Part shown: positions 35,174-43,523 of the stretch, in pieces | Layout: each line of letters starts with the position of its first letter | How positions within the stretch are numbered: position 1 is the first letter of the stretch | NCBI RefSeq assembly: GCF_003583765.1 | Contig: NZ_QXQA01000001.1 | Location: forward strand, 124,001 to 188,000 | From: Paenibacillus nanensis | Lineage (GTDB): Bacteria; Bacillota; Bacilli; Paenibacillales; Paenibacillaceae | Direction of reading: 5' to 3' | Length of the DNA: 64,000 nucleotides | Position numbers and translations under genes: made by a program | Notes under the pieces: generated by a model | What the model was told of the DNA's origin: nothing | Databases searched by the model: none | Seen by the model: only the letters and a program-made list of their open reading frames with translations

Positions 35174-35404
35174 ATGAACGAGGAACGGCGTCATGAAGAA
35201 GGAGAAATGGACAAGGAAGAGCTGATCGCTACGCTGGAGCAGTCGCTGGAGAAGGAAAACGAGCTGTTGCGCACTTATGTCATCACTTCGGAGCGGTTAC
35301 ATCATAACGAGGATTTGAGGGAGCGGCTCGTCAATTTCGCGGAAGGCAACGCCAAGCGGACGAAGCAGCTCATCGACGAGCTGCAGCAATTGAAAGAGGA
35401 ATAG
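35174..35404 (+). CDS. Small coiled-coil protein
   Basis: Protein of 76 highly charged residues predicted to be all helix, with heptad-like leucines (ELIATLEQSLEKENELL and LIDELQQLKEE). The middle has TSERLHHNEDLRERL. It recalls short ferritin-like helical hairpins but lacks a metal site. GGAGGTGG precedes ATG 35174. It is the last gene before the terminator at 35409, so it ends the nitrate locus A transcript. Function unknown. Confidence 0.65.
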   Translation: MNEERRHEEGEMDKEELIATLEQSLEKENELLRTYVITSERLHHNEDLRERLVNFAEGNAKRTKQLIDELQQLKEE

Positions 35405-35408
35405 GGGC

Positions 35409-35454
35409 AACGGCCGATCGCGGCGATAAGCTGCGTATCGGCCGTTTTATTTTG
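35409..35454 (+). terminator. Rho-independent terminator
   Basis: Ten-pair stem AACGGCCGAT / ATCGGCCGTT (35409-35418 with 35437-35446) followed by TTATTTTG. It separates the reductase cluster from nirBD. Confidence 0.85.
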
Positions 35455-35483
35455 AATAGAGCTTCTTTCCGTCAGGCTTGTGC

Positions 35484-35528
35484 GATGTGACTTTGTTCAC
35501 ATCCATTCTGAGACGGTTCGTTTATACT
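35484..35528 (+). promoter_or_regulatory. Perfect Fnr box and promoter of nirBD
   Basis: GATGTGA-CTTTGT-TCACATC (35484-35503) contains the full Fnr consensus TGTGA-N6-TCACA in a perfect 7-base dyad. The -10 box TATACT (35523-35528) puts the start of transcription near 35535, about 42 bases from the dyad centre, the class II activation distance. This is the clearest Fnr site in the window. Confidence 0.9.
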
Positions 35529-35563
35529 CAGCTCATAACGTTGAATGAGGATGTGAATAAGCG

Positions 35564-38014
35564 ATGGAACAATCGATGAATAAGCGCCGCAAGCTGGTTC
35601 TAATCGGGAACGGGATGGCCGGAGTCAATACATTGGAGCAAATCCTGAAGCTGTCGAAAGCCTTTGATATAAGCGTATACGGCGAAGAGCCGTACCCTAA
35701 CTATAACCGGATTCAACTGTCTTACGTGCTGGAGGGCAGCAAGAAGATCGACGATATTATTTTGAACAGCCGAGAATGGTACGAAGAGAACGGCATTGCG
35801 CTTCACACGGGGGCGAAAGTGGAGTTTATCGATACGGAAGCGAAACAAATTCGGACAAGCGCCGGAGTAACCGCAAGCTATGACGTACTCATTATCGCAA
35901 CCGGCTCGAAGCCGTTTATTCTGCCGGTACCGGGGGCGAACAAGCAAGGCGTTATCGGATTCCGTGACATTGCGGATTGCGAGCGCATGATAGAAGCTTC
36001 CAAGGCGGTGAAAAAGGCGGCCGTCATCGGCGGGGGACTGCTTGGCCTGGAAGCGGCCAAAGGCCTCGTGCAGCTGGGGATGGAGACAACCGTCGTTCAT
36101 TTGATGGATACGCTGATGGAACGTCAGCTGGATGCGACAGCCGCAGGCATGCTGAAGGCGGAGCTGGAAAGACAAGGCATTCGCTTCCTGATGGGGACGA
36201 AAACGACGGAGGTGCTGGGCGATACGCATGTAAGCGGTCTTCGTTTTGCGGACGGCACAGAGCTGGAAGCTCAGCTGCTCGTCATGTCTGCGGGCATCGT
36301 GCCGAACGCCGAGGTGGCCAAAGCAAGCGGGATCGAGACAGGACGCGGAATTCTGGTGAACGACTACATGGAAACGAGCGCGCCCGGCGTATACGCGGTC
36401 GGGGAATGCTGCGAGCATCGCGGCGTATGCTACGGTCTGGTCGCGCCTCTGTTCGAGCAGGGCGCCGTGCTCGCCAAGACGATCTGCGGAGTCGATACTG
36501 CGCCTTATAAAGGCTCTTCGGTATCGACCAAGCTGAAAATTTCGGGCGTCGACGTGTTCTCGGCGGGCGAATATCTCGAGAATGCCGGGCATCGCGTGCT
36601 TCGCGTTCACGATGATTGGCGCGGTCTGTACAAGAAGGTGCTGCTCCGGGAAAAAAGGATTGCAGGCGCCGTCATGTATGGCGACGTTACAGATGCTCCG
36701 CTCCTCACCAGGCTTATCAAGGACGGGGCTGAAATGACCGACGAGCTGTACCGTCAGCTGTTCGGCGGAGACGGCGGCGGCTGCTGCGGAGGCGGCGCCA
36801 AGGCGTCGGTCGTGGATGGCATGGCGGACGATGAAATCGTCTGCGGCTGCAATGGCGTAACGAAAGCGGATATCGTCCGCGTGATCCAAGAAGACGGGCT
36901 TTCGACCGTTGATGAGATTAAAGTGAAGACAGGCGCGACGAGATCGTGCGGCGGCTGCAAGCCGCTCGTCGAGCAGCTGCTTCAATATGTGCTGGGCGAC
37001 GGATATGAGAAGCAGGAGAAGAAGCAGGGCATATGCGGCTGCACGGCGCATACGCGCGAAGAGATTGTGGCGGCGATTCGGGAGAAGCGACTGACCAGCG
37101 TCCGCGAGGTCATGATGGTGATGGAATGGCAGCAGGAAGAGGGCTGCTCGAAGTGTCGTCCCGCGCTCAACTACTATCTCGGCATGATCTGGCCTGCGGA
37201 GCGCGAGGATGAGCGAGACTCGCGGTTCGTTAACGAAAGGCTGCACGCCAATATTCAGAAGGACGGCACGTACAGCGTCATTCCCCGGATGTATGGCGGC
37301 GTGACGACACCTGAGCAGCTTCGTCAGATTGCGGATGTGGCTGACAAGTACAACGCGAAGATGGTCAAGGTTACGGGCGGCCAACGCATCGACTTGCTCG
37401 GTATCGAGAAGCAGCATTTGCCGGCTGTGTGGGAGGAGCTCGGCATGCCATCGGGCTATGGCTACGCCAAGGCGCTCCGAACCGTCAAAACCTGCGTAGG
37501 CTCGCAGTTCTGCCGCTTCGGCACGCAGGATTCGGTATCGATGGGCATTGCGCTCGAGAAGAAGTTCGAAAGGCTTTGGATGCCGGCGAAATTCAAGATG
37601 GCAGTGAATGGCTGTCCGCGGAACTGCGCGGAGTCGGGCACGAAGGATCTTGGCATCGTCGGCAACGACGGCGGCTGGGAAGTCTACGTCGGAGGCAACG
37701 GCGGGATCAAAATGAAGGAAGCGGAGCTTCTCTGCAAGGTGAAGACCGACGAGGAGCTGACGGAGATTTGCGGCGCTTTCATTCAATACTACAGAGAAAC
37801 CGGCAACTATGCCGAGCGCACGTCGGATTGGCTTGAGCGGCTGGGGATGGAGCAGGTTTGCAAGGCCGTCGTGGATGATGCTGCGAACCGCAAGCAGCTG
37901 GCCGAGCGCGTAGAGCTCGCGCTGGCAGGTCTTCATGATCCGTGGAAGGAAGTGCTGGAGAGCGAGAAGCTGCAGCGCGAGCTTTACGAAGCTATTAAAG
38001 TAAAGGAAAAATAG
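35564..38014 (+). CDS. nirB: NAD(P)H-dependent nitrite reductase, large subunit
   Basis: Cytoplasmic enzyme of 816 residues that reduces nitrite to ammonium. Domains in order: FAD/NAD module (LVLIGNGMAGVNTLEQI; second fold AAVIGGGLLGLEAAKGL), two BFD-type [2Fe-2S] segments (CGCNGVTKADIV with CGGCKP; CGCTAHTREEIV with CSKCRP), a ferredoxin-like half domain, and the sirohaem/[4Fe-4S] domain with TCVGSQFCRFG and NGCPRNCAES. All four cluster cysteines are present. The gene has its own Fnr-type promoter and is followed by nirD. It could detoxify nitrite from locus A and also serve assimilation by locus B, which lacks its own nitrite reductase. Confidence 0.93.
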   Translation: MEQSMNKRRKLVLIGNGMAGVNTLEQILKLSKAFDISVYGEEPYPNYNRIQLSYVLEGSKKIDDIILNSREWYEENGIALHTGAKVEFIDTEAKQIRTSAGVTASYDVLIIATGSKPFILPVPGANKQGVIGFRDIADCERMIEASKAVKKAAVIGGGLLGLEAAKGLVQLGMETTVVHLMDTLMERQLDATAAGMLKAELERQGIRFLMGTKTTEVLGDTHVSGLRFADGTELEAQLLVMSAGIVPNAEVAKASGIETGRGILVNDYMETSAPGVYAVGECCEHRGVCYGLVAPLFEQGAVLAKTICGVDTAPYKGSSVSTKLKISGVDVFSAGEYLENAGHRVLRVHDDWRGLYKKVLLREKRIAGAVMYGDVTDAPLLTRLIKDGAEMTDELYRQLFGGDGGGCCGGGAKASVVDGMADDEIVCGCNGVTKADIVRVIQEDGLSTVDEIKVKTGATRSCGGCKPLVEQLLQYVLGDGYEKQEKKQGICGCTAHTREEIVAAIREKRLTSVREVMMVMEWQQEEGCSKCRPALNYYLGMIWPAEREDERDSRFVNERLHANIQKDGTYSVIPRMYGGVTTPEQLRQIADVADKYNAKMVKVTGGQRIDLLGIEKQHLPAVWEELGMPSGYGYAKALRTVKTCVGSQFCRFGTQDSVSMGIALEKKFERLWMPAKFKMAVNGCPRNCAESGTKDLGIVGNDGGWEVYVGGNGGIKMKEAELLCKVKTDEELTEICGAFIQYYRETGNYAERTSDWLERLGMEQVCKAVVDDAANRKQLAERVELALAGLHDPWKEVLESEKLQRELYEAIKVKEK

Positions 38015-38049
38015 GGGAACGGTTCGAATGAGAAGGGAGGCAAGAAATC

Positions 38050-38382
38050 ATGCAAGCGACAGATATGGAAGGATACCAGCAGATTGGACGAACAGCCGAC
38101 TTTCCGCGGAGGCTAGGCAAGACGGTGCGGATCGGAACGATAGAGCTCGCCGTATTCCAGACGACGGAAGGGGAAATCTTCGCCTTAGAGAACCGTACGC
38201 CGCATCCGAAGGGCGGGACGCTCGCGGAAGCGATCGTAAGCGGGCGCTCTATTTACTGCCCAATGAGGGATTTGAAAATCGATTTGGCAAGCGGCCGCGT
38301 GCAGGAGCCGGATACCGGGCGCGCTCAGGTTTATCCGGTTACCGTGGAAGGCGGGCAGGTGTATGTCAAAGTTAAAACGTAG
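38050..38382 (+). CDS. nirD: Nitrite reductase small subunit
   Basis: Protein of 110 residues with the Rieske-like NirD fold that partners NirB. The usual Rieske ligand pairs are degenerate: the first box reads ENRTPHPKGG and the second YCPMRDLKIDL, so a cluster is unlikely, as in many NirD proteins. GGGAGG precedes the ATG, 36 bases after nirB. A terminator follows. Confidence 0.9.
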   Translation: MQATDMEGYQQIGRTADFPRRLGKTVRIGTIELAVFQTTEGEIFALENRTPHPKGGTLAEAIVSGRSIYCPMRDLKIDLASGRVQEPDTGRAQVYPVTVEGGQVYVKVKT

Positions 38383-38397
38383 AGCCAAACAGCAACA

Positions 38398-38430
38398 GGA
38401 TGCCGGGATGGATGCCCGGCATCTTTTTTA
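38398..38430 (+). terminator. Rho-independent terminator of nirBD
   Basis: Nine-pair stem GATGCCGGG / CCCGGCATC (38399-38407 with 38415-38423) followed by seven T. Confidence 0.9.
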
Positions 38431-38484
38431 TCGGAATAATCCGTTCCGCAGGGTGGAATTCTACTGGTAAAAAAGGAACCCGCT

Positions 38485-38958
38485 ATGGCCTTTGTTATAA
38501 GCGCTTCGCTGGGCATTACGCTGTTCGCCTCGCTTTTTTTGACGGAGCGGAGGCTCAGCCTGTTCGAAATGATCATCGTCTGGAGCTTTTTGCAGCTCGT
38601 TCAGAATCAGTATTTTTGGGATTTAAGCCTGAATATGAAGCTGCTGCAGATCGCGAACGATGCAGAGAAGTACACTGCGTTTCTATTCAACCATTTGATT
38701 ACGGTTCCCATCCTGACCTTCTATTGCCTGGAGCTGGCGGTATCGGCAACAGTTAAATGGCTGAAGCCGGTTGCTGTCTTGCTGAGCTCTGCGGTGTTTT
38801 GGACGATGGAGGCTGCATGCAGAGCGTTCAACGTCATCGAGGAGAGGCCCGGTTTTATAACCGGCTACGCCATCTTGTTTTGGACAGGAATCGCGATTCT
38901 TCTTTATGTCCTGTGTTTAGGGCTGCGCAGTATCGCTGCTAAGGATGTGAAGGGATGA
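38485..38958 (+). CDS. Uncharacterised membrane protein (first of a pair)
   Basis: Integral membrane protein of 157 residues with four or five helices and short loops; I do not recognise a family with confidence, though it resembles small Bacillus-type membrane protein pairs. Conserved-looking polar residues lie between helices 2 and 3 (NQYFWDLSLNMK). Its end overlaps the next gene by ATGA, so the pair is translated together. Confidence 0.7.
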   Translation: MAFVISASLGITLFASLFLTERRLSLFEMIIVWSFLQLVQNQYFWDLSLNMKLLQIANDAEKYTAFLFNHLITVPILTFYCLELAVSATVKWLKPVAVLLSSAVFWTMEAACRAFNVIEERPGFITGYAILFWTGIAILLYVLCLGLRSIAAKDVKG

Positions 38959-39476
38959 ATCTGTTATGGCCGATTCGTTTTGACGCGAACGAATGGTTCG
39001 TTCTTGCGGTTATCGTGATCGGATATGCGGCGGCTTGGCTGCTTCCCCGAAGATTCCCGACGATCGTTACCCTTGCCATTCTATCGCTTGGCGTGGGGGT
39101 CGGCTTTGCGGCGGACTCTCTTTTTGCGGCTCCGCCGGCGGACTTTTTCGATGTGAACGATCGTAAGGAATTTGAGGTTTTCGACGTTTTGGTCTATTTT
39201 CAATATCCGCCGTTTAATTATATTTTCTTGTATGTCTACGACCGGCTGCGGATAAAAGGACCTGCCGTCATCATTTATGTGCTCCTATGGTCCGCCTTTT
39301 CCGTTCTGGTGGAAGGGCTGGCGGCGCATTTCAACGTATTCCATTTTACGAAGGGCTGGGCTCTGAAATATTCGTTTGTTTTTTATGTGATTACGCAATT
39401 TGGGCTGCTTCCGTTGTTTTATGTCATGAAGAAGCATTTCGTCTCGGCACGCGCGAAGGCGTTATCGAAGGGCTGA
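38955..39476 (+). CDS. Uncharacterised membrane protein (second of a pair)
   Basis: Integral membrane protein of 173 residues with five helices. A cytoplasmic or external loop holds DFFDVNDRKEFEVFDVL, and Trp/Tyr-rich helix ends follow (FQYPPFNYIFLYVYDRL). It resembles the CBO0543-like membrane proteins of spore formers, a weak match by eye. It overlaps the previous gene by four bases. Function unknown. Confidence 0.68.
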   Translation: MNLLWPIRFDANEWFVLAVIVIGYAAAWLLPRRFPTIVTLAILSLGVGVGFAADSLFAAPPADFFDVNDRKEFEVFDVLVYFQYPPFNYIFLYVYDRLRIKGPAVIIYVLLWSAFSVLVEGLAAHFNVFHFTKGWALKYSFVFYVITQFGLLPLFYVMKKHFVSARAKALSKG

Positions 39477-39509
39477 AGCGGTCGATGGCATATGGCGCTT
39501 ATCCCTCAA

Positions 39510-39558
39510 AAAAAGGAGCTTTGCCCGTCAACAATCGGATGACGGCAAGCTCCTTTTT
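39510..39558. terminator. Bidirectional terminator
   Basis: Long stem AAAGGAGCTTTGCCCGTCA / TGACGGCAAGCTCCTTT with one bulge, T run on the plus side and (on the minus strand) AAAAAAA-derived T run. It serves both the membrane-protein pair and the minus-strand spore protein gene. Confidence 0.85.
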
Positions 39559-39563
39559 ATTGA

Positions 39564-39842
39564 TTATTGCTTGGACAACCGGTCCTGCGCAAGCTTAATC
39601 ATCTCGCGCACCATGGAACCGCCGATCTTGCCGCCGATATGTCCTGCCGATTCTGTAGGCAAATCGCCGTTATACCCAGGCTTAAGCGGCACGCCCAGCT
39701 CCTTGGCCACCTCGAACTTGACGTCATCCGGCCTCTCCGGGTTCACGTTATAGCCTTCTCGCCTCATGACTTCCGCTTTGAACGCCTGCATGCCTTGCTC
39801 GGCACCAGGCACGATATATCGTCTTCTTCTCCTAGCCATCAT
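39564..39842 (-). CDS. Alpha/beta-type small acid-soluble spore protein
   Basis: Protein of 92 residues of the SASP family that coats DNA in spores. The two family signatures are present: a first helix with the GPR protease-type region KAEVMRREGYNVN and the C-terminal GHIGGKIGGSMVREMIKLAQ. It starts with an unusual run of five Arg after MMA, not found in standard SspA/B. GAAGGGAG precedes ATG 39842. A CATTCTA element (minus strand, 39869-39875) could be part of a sigma-G promoter, uncertain. Confidence 0.92.
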   Translation of the reverse strand: MMARRRRRYIVPGAEQGMQAFKAEVMRREGYNVNPERPDDVKFEVAKELGVPLKPGYNGDLPTESAGHIGGKIGGSMVREMIKLAQDRLSKQ

Positions 39843-40000
39843 TCATGCTCCCTTCGGAAGTTTTTCTTTAGAATGCCCGAAGACGGCCACATCAAACCGA
39901 AAAGCGTTCAAGGGATGATGGTTTCGTTTCGCTTCCCTTATAGGGCTTGCCGTATTACAATGAAGGTCTACAAAAGGGAATATTAGGATGGTGAATACCT

Positions 40001-41017
40001 ATGCATTTCGGCAGACGGGCCCTATTTGGCTTATGGATAACGGCAATGCTGCTCGGCGGATGTCAATCCGCTTCCAATACGGTAGATAAGCAGGTAAGCG
40101 GGAACGCAGAAGAAAATAACGCCCAAGAGAGTGTGGAATCCGTTGCCGGCAAGGAGACGGCAGAGGATAAAAAAGATGGGCCGGAAGAGGAAGCGGAGCC
40201 TAGCAGCGAAGATTCTGTCATCGCAGGCGAGGTCATCGAAGAGCAATCGTTCTCAGCTGTACTGGAGCCGGCGGGGCAGTTCGCGTTTATCGCTTCGCAA
40301 GAGCTGTCCGCAGAAGGATTTCCGACGTATCATTTTTACTTAAAAAACGAGCAAGGAAAGTTAACGGAGTTAACTTATTCTATTTATGATTGGGAGCTGC
40401 CCGGGCCTGCCGACCTAAAGGCGGTCGCGTTCCGAGACGTGAATCAGGACGGCAAAAAGGATATTCTCGTCATTATCGATCGAATAACGGGAGCAGGCAA
40501 AATGGGCGCGATTCCGTATTCCACCGTCGTTACTTTCACGCAGCAGGAAGCGGGCTTTACCTATGACGCTGCTATCGTTGAGGCGATAAAGGAAGCGAAT
40601 ATCTACCGGCAAATAACGGTTGATCAGGTGATGGCGCTTGCGGAATCCGGCTTCGCGTCCAATGCCGATCAAGCTTGGGCATCCTTGGCCCCCGGCGTTT
40701 ATGAACTGGAAGGCTCGAACGAATGGGCGGGCTCCGTGATCGAGATTAAAAATAGAAGGGCTGACCAAATCTCCTTGAACTTGGACGCTTTCAGCGTAAG
40801 AGGCGGGGAGGAGGGGTTGAAGCAAGGGAACGTGAATCTCGGGGAATTAAGCGGCGAGGCGTTCCGCTCGGAAGGGGACATGGTATTCAAGGATGAATCG
40901 TTCGAATTGTGGCTGTCTCTAATCTCGCCTAACGAGTTGTATGTATGGGATAACGGAGAGCCTTATTTCGGTGCCGGCGTATACGTCGGCGGGATTTATG
41001 CTCTGAAAAAGGACTGA
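40001..41017 (+). CDS. Uncharacterised lipoprotein with EF-hand-like repeat
   Basis: Extracellular lipid-anchored protein of 338 residues: lipoprotein signal ending LLGGC (Cys about residue 21), a 50-residue acidic Glu/Ala/Asp-rich linker, then a globular part. A single VCBS-like calcium motif FRDVNQDGKKDILVI occurs near residue 150. No further family is recognised. AGGATGG precedes the ATG. It stands alone and ends at a hairpin. Confidence 0.75.
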   Translation: MHFGRRALFGLWITAMLLGGCQSASNTVDKQVSGNAEENNAQESVESVAGKETAEDKKDGPEEEAEPSSEDSVIAGEVIEEQSFSAVLEPAGQFAFIASQELSAEGFPTYHFYLKNEQGKLTELTYSIYDWELPGPADLKAVAFRDVNQDGKKDILVIIDRITGAGKMGAIPYSTVVTFTQQEAGFTYDAAIVEAIKEANIYRQITVDQVMALAESGFASNADQAWASLAPGVYELEGSNEWAGSVIEIKNRRADQISLNLDAFSVRGGEEGLKQGNVNLGELSGEAFRSEGDMVFKDESFELWLSLISPNELYVWDNGEPYFGAGVYVGGIYALKKD

Positions 41018-41034
41018 TCTTAAAAACGACAGAA

Positions 41035-41059
41035 AAAGAGCGCCGCAGCGGCGATCTTT
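41035..41059. terminator. Hairpin between convergent genes
   Basis: Stem AAAGA-CGCCG / CGGCG-TCTTT with one G/A mismatch and a 3-base loop, between the lipoprotein gene and the minus-strand DUF2812 gene; on the minus strand it runs into TTCTGTCGTTTTT. Confidence 0.6.
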
Positions 41060-41065
41060 CTGATC

Positions 41066-41686
41066 TTATATTTTATTTAACGTTTTATTGTACTGCTTCC
41101 TCGCCTTTGCCGCGAAAACCGCATATAGAACAATGGACACCGGCAGAATGAGCCAAATAAATCCCCGGAGCAAGGCGAAAGGCGTCTCGAAAAGGAAGGC
41201 GCCCCAGAAGTCCGCGCCCGTCTTATCCCATAGCCCCGGCGTATAATACAGCTTCGCGGGCTGCAGGAAAGCCGTCAAATCAATATTGCCCGCCATTACG
41301 AGAGCGGTAAGGATCGGGAGGAAGCAGACGGCGAGCGAGAACCACATTTCCGACAGCCGTTTGAATTTGCCGGCCTTGGAATCCGCGTCCGAGAATATAT
41401 CCTCCGACTGGTCCGCCGTTTTCTTCAAAAAATATTGCGCGCCTGAGCTTTTCGTGCCTGCGATATGCCGCCAGCCGCTGTCTTCAAATAAAAGGCGGTA
41501 GTCCTCGAAATCCGCGGCATGCTTGAACGACCGGTAGTCGATCCGGAGGACGAAGGAGCCGGGTTCGCCGGACTCGAAACGGTAGCTGGCGCCTGATTTG
41601 CCCGCTAATACATATCCTTGCGACGCCATTTCATTCAGCCATTGTTCCTCTTTAGCCAAGTCAACAAAAAACTTATATTTTCGCAT
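41066..41686 (-). CDS. DUF2812 family membrane protein
   Basis: Protein of 206 residues. The N-terminal 95 fit DUF2812 (MRKYKFFVDLAKEEQWLNEMASQGY, here in part, and DSGWRHIAGTKSSGAQYF); two C-terminal membrane helices follow (about 115-135 and 170-195). DUF2812 genes typically sit beside a PadR regulator, as here (12-base gap), and are thought to be its target. Function unknown. Confidence 0.85.
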   Translation of the reverse strand: MRKYKFFVDLAKEEQWLNEMASQGYVLAGKSGASYRFESGEPGSFVLRIDYRSFKHAADFEDYRLLFEDSGWRHIAGTKSSGAQYFLKKTADQSEDIFSDADSKAGKFKRLSEMWFSLAVCFLPILTALVMAGNIDLTAFLQPAKLYYTPGLWDKTGADFWGAFLFETPFALLRGFIWLILPVSIVLYAVFAAKARKQYNKTLNKI

Positions 41687-41698
41687 TACACATCCTCC

Positions 41699-42025
41699 TC
41701 AAAGCTTGATCCGCCGTCTGGTTGTCTCCACCATATGCATCATGCGTTCCGAATCCATCCGCAGCATTTCCATTCCCCGATCCGTAATGACATACACTTT
41801 GCGGCGGCTGTCTTCGCTTTGGACGGGCTGAATCCATTTCAGCTTAAGCAAATTATCGATCGCACCGTACAAAGTGCCGGCTGCCATGCGGACTTGGCCT
41901 AAGCTGAGCTCTTCAATCTTCTGCAGAATCAAATAGCCGTGAGCAGGCTCGGTCAGCGCCAGCAAAATGTAATAAACCGTTTCGGTGAGCGGCAGGTTTT
42001 TATCCCGGTTCATAGGTCTGTTCAT
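41699..42025 (-). CDS. PadR-family transcriptional regulator
   Basis: Small regulator of 108 residues with the PadR winged helix: LTETVYYILLALTEPAHGY, VRMAAGTLYGAIDNLLK and RRKVYVITDRGMEML, then one C-terminal dimerisation helix. It should repress itself and the DUF2812 gene. The ATG follows AAGGAG. The promoter upstream carries direct repeats of TATAGTT that could be its operator. Confidence 0.9.
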   Translation of the reverse strand: MNRPMNRDKNLPLTETVYYILLALTEPAHGYLILQKIEELSLGQVRMAAGTLYGAIDNLLKLKWIQPVQSEDSRRKVYVITDRGMEMLRMDSERMMHMVETTRRRIKL

Positions 42026-42053
42026 CTCCTTGAAACTACTCAGTTAAACTTTA

Positions 42054-42104
42054 TATAGTTCAAATGTATAGTTTGATTATATACAGTCCGACTGAATAAT
42101 GCAA
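42054..42104 (-). promoter_or_regulatory. padR promoter with candidate operator
   Basis: Minus strand: TTGCAT (42099-42104), 17-base spacer, TATAAT (42076-42081). Immediately downstream are two direct repeats of AACTATA (plus strand TATAGTT at 42054-42060 and 42067-42073), 13 bases apart, in place to block the polymerase. Confidence 0.75.
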
Positions 42105-42201
42105 CAGGCAAGTGATATGGATTTTTGGCGGCTCAAGTGCTAGGCTGTAAAAAGAGTGGAAATAAACAAGCATTGGTTCATGCGCGGAGGAGGCTAAAAA
42201 C

Positions 42202-43050
42202 GTGGATTCTGTCGGACTTATACTGGAAGGCGGGGGGATGCGCGGGGTTTATACGGCAGGGGTGCTGGATTACTTTAATGAGCGGAATTTGTATTTCCCT
42301 TATACGATCGGCGTATCGGCCGGTGCTTGCATGGGAGCAAGCTATTTGTCCGGACAGATTGGCCGCAATCGGAAGGTGAATGTCGGTTTTGTCACCGACC
42401 CGCGCTATATTTCATGGGGGAACCTGCTCAAGAAGCGGCAGCTGTTCGGGATGGATTTTATTTTCGACGAAATACCGAATCAGCTGGTTCCTTTCGATTA
42501 CGAGGCGTTTTTCGAAAGAAAAGAGGAATACGTCATCGGAACGACCGACTGCGAGACCGGCGAAACCGTTTATTACAAGAAGGAGCCCGGTTACGATTTG
42601 CTGAACATTTTGCGGGCGTCCAGCTCCTTGCCGTTTATAGCGCCGATCGTCGAAATCGGCAGACGAAAGCTGCTGGATGGGGGATTATCCGACCCGATAC
42701 CGCTTCGGAAGGCGGAGCGCGACGGCTTCGGACGCAATGTGCTGATCCTTACGCGTAACGAAGACTACCGCAAGTCCCCTAATCGAACGCCTTGGCTGCT
42801 GCGCCGCGCTTACAGGGCGTATCCGAAGCTGGTCGAAACGATGCTGAGCCGGCATGAGGTCTATAACGAGACGCTGGAATACATCGCGGAGCAGGAGAAG
42901 AAAGGGAACGTCTTCGTCATCCGTCCGCAGGAGACGTTAACCGTTGGGCGGACAGAACGGGATCCGGCGAAGCTGGACGCGCTGTATGTGCAAGGCTATG
43001 AGGACGCGAAGCGGTTGTATCCCGCGTTAATGGAGTGGTCGGAGCGCTAG
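42202..43050 (+). CDS. Patatin-like phospholipase
   Basis: Serine hydrolase of 282 residues from the bacterial patatin family. The oxyanion loop is GLILEGGGMRGVYTAGVL, the nucleophile is S39 in GVSAG, and the catalytic Asp is in LLDGGLSDPIP. No signal peptide, so it acts in the cytoplasm or on the inner membrane face, on acyl lipids. The start is GTG 42202 with GGAGGAGG 8 bases upstream. Not in an obvious operon. Confidence 0.9.
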   Translation: MDSVGLILEGGGMRGVYTAGVLDYFNERNLYFPYTIGVSAGACMGASYLSGQIGRNRKVNVGFVTDPRYISWGNLLKKRQLFGMDFIFDEIPNQLVPFDYEAFFERKEEYVIGTTDCETGETVYYKKEPGYDLLNILRASSSLPFIAPIVEIGRRKLLDGGLSDPIPLRKAERDGFGRNVLILTRNEDYRKSPNRTPWLLRRAYRAYPKLVETMLSRHEVYNETLEYIAEQEKKGNVFVIRPQETLTVGRTERDPAKLDALYVQGYEDAKRLYPALMEWSER

Positions 43051-43167
43051 GCTTCAAGCGTCCCTTCTGGACCGGAACCAGGCTGATGAATAAAATGGTC
43101 GCTTAACGGAAGATTAACCATTAGATCCGTTATACACAGCCTTGAAGAAGGAAGGGGCCTATGCGTT

Positions 43168-43521
43168 ATGACTAGCTTTCTGTTGAAGGTGATTACGATT
43201 CCGCTCATCCTGATTCTGAGCGACGGCTTTTCCGGCCGGATCGAATTTGCCGGTGTCGGCCAGGCGATTACGTTCGGCATCATTCTCGCGGCGATCGGGA
43301 CGCTGATGGAATATTTCCTGCTGCGGGACGGCACGTTATGGCTCAGCGTCATGATGGACTTTGTCGTATCCGCGATTGTCCTGTATTACGTGGTGAACAT
43401 GCTGGAGGGGGCCGCCATCACGCTTGGAGCGGCGGTAATTGTATCTTTGATTCTTGGCGTGATCGAATTTTTCGTTCACCTTGGCCTGCTGCGTTCCGGC
43501 AAGATACAGGAGGCGGCATAA
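43168..43521 (+). CDS. DUF2512 family membrane protein (copy 1)
   Basis: Protein of 117 residues with four membrane helices, matching the YndM/DUF2512 family of spore formers: conserved polar points include SDGFSG at the end of helix 1 and MMDFVVSAIVLYYV in helix 3. The second copy is at 52103. Function unknown; some relatives are spore-related. GAAGGGG precedes ATG 43168 and a strong terminator follows. Confidence 0.82.
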   Translation: MTSFLLKVITIPLILILSDGFSGRIEFAGVGQAITFGIILAAIGTLMEYFLLRDGTLWLSVMMDFVVSAIVLYYVVNMLEGAAITLGAAVIVSLILGVIEFFVHLGLLRSGKIQEAA

Positions 43522-43523
43522 GC

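Noticed and set aside
35600..37936. Minus-strand ORF of 778 codons opposite nirB
   Set aside because: Long open antisense frame is an effect of GC-rich codon use; the plus frame has all NirB motifs.
38050..38382. nirD as a functional Rieske protein
   Set aside because: The Cys-His ligand pairs are not complete in either box.
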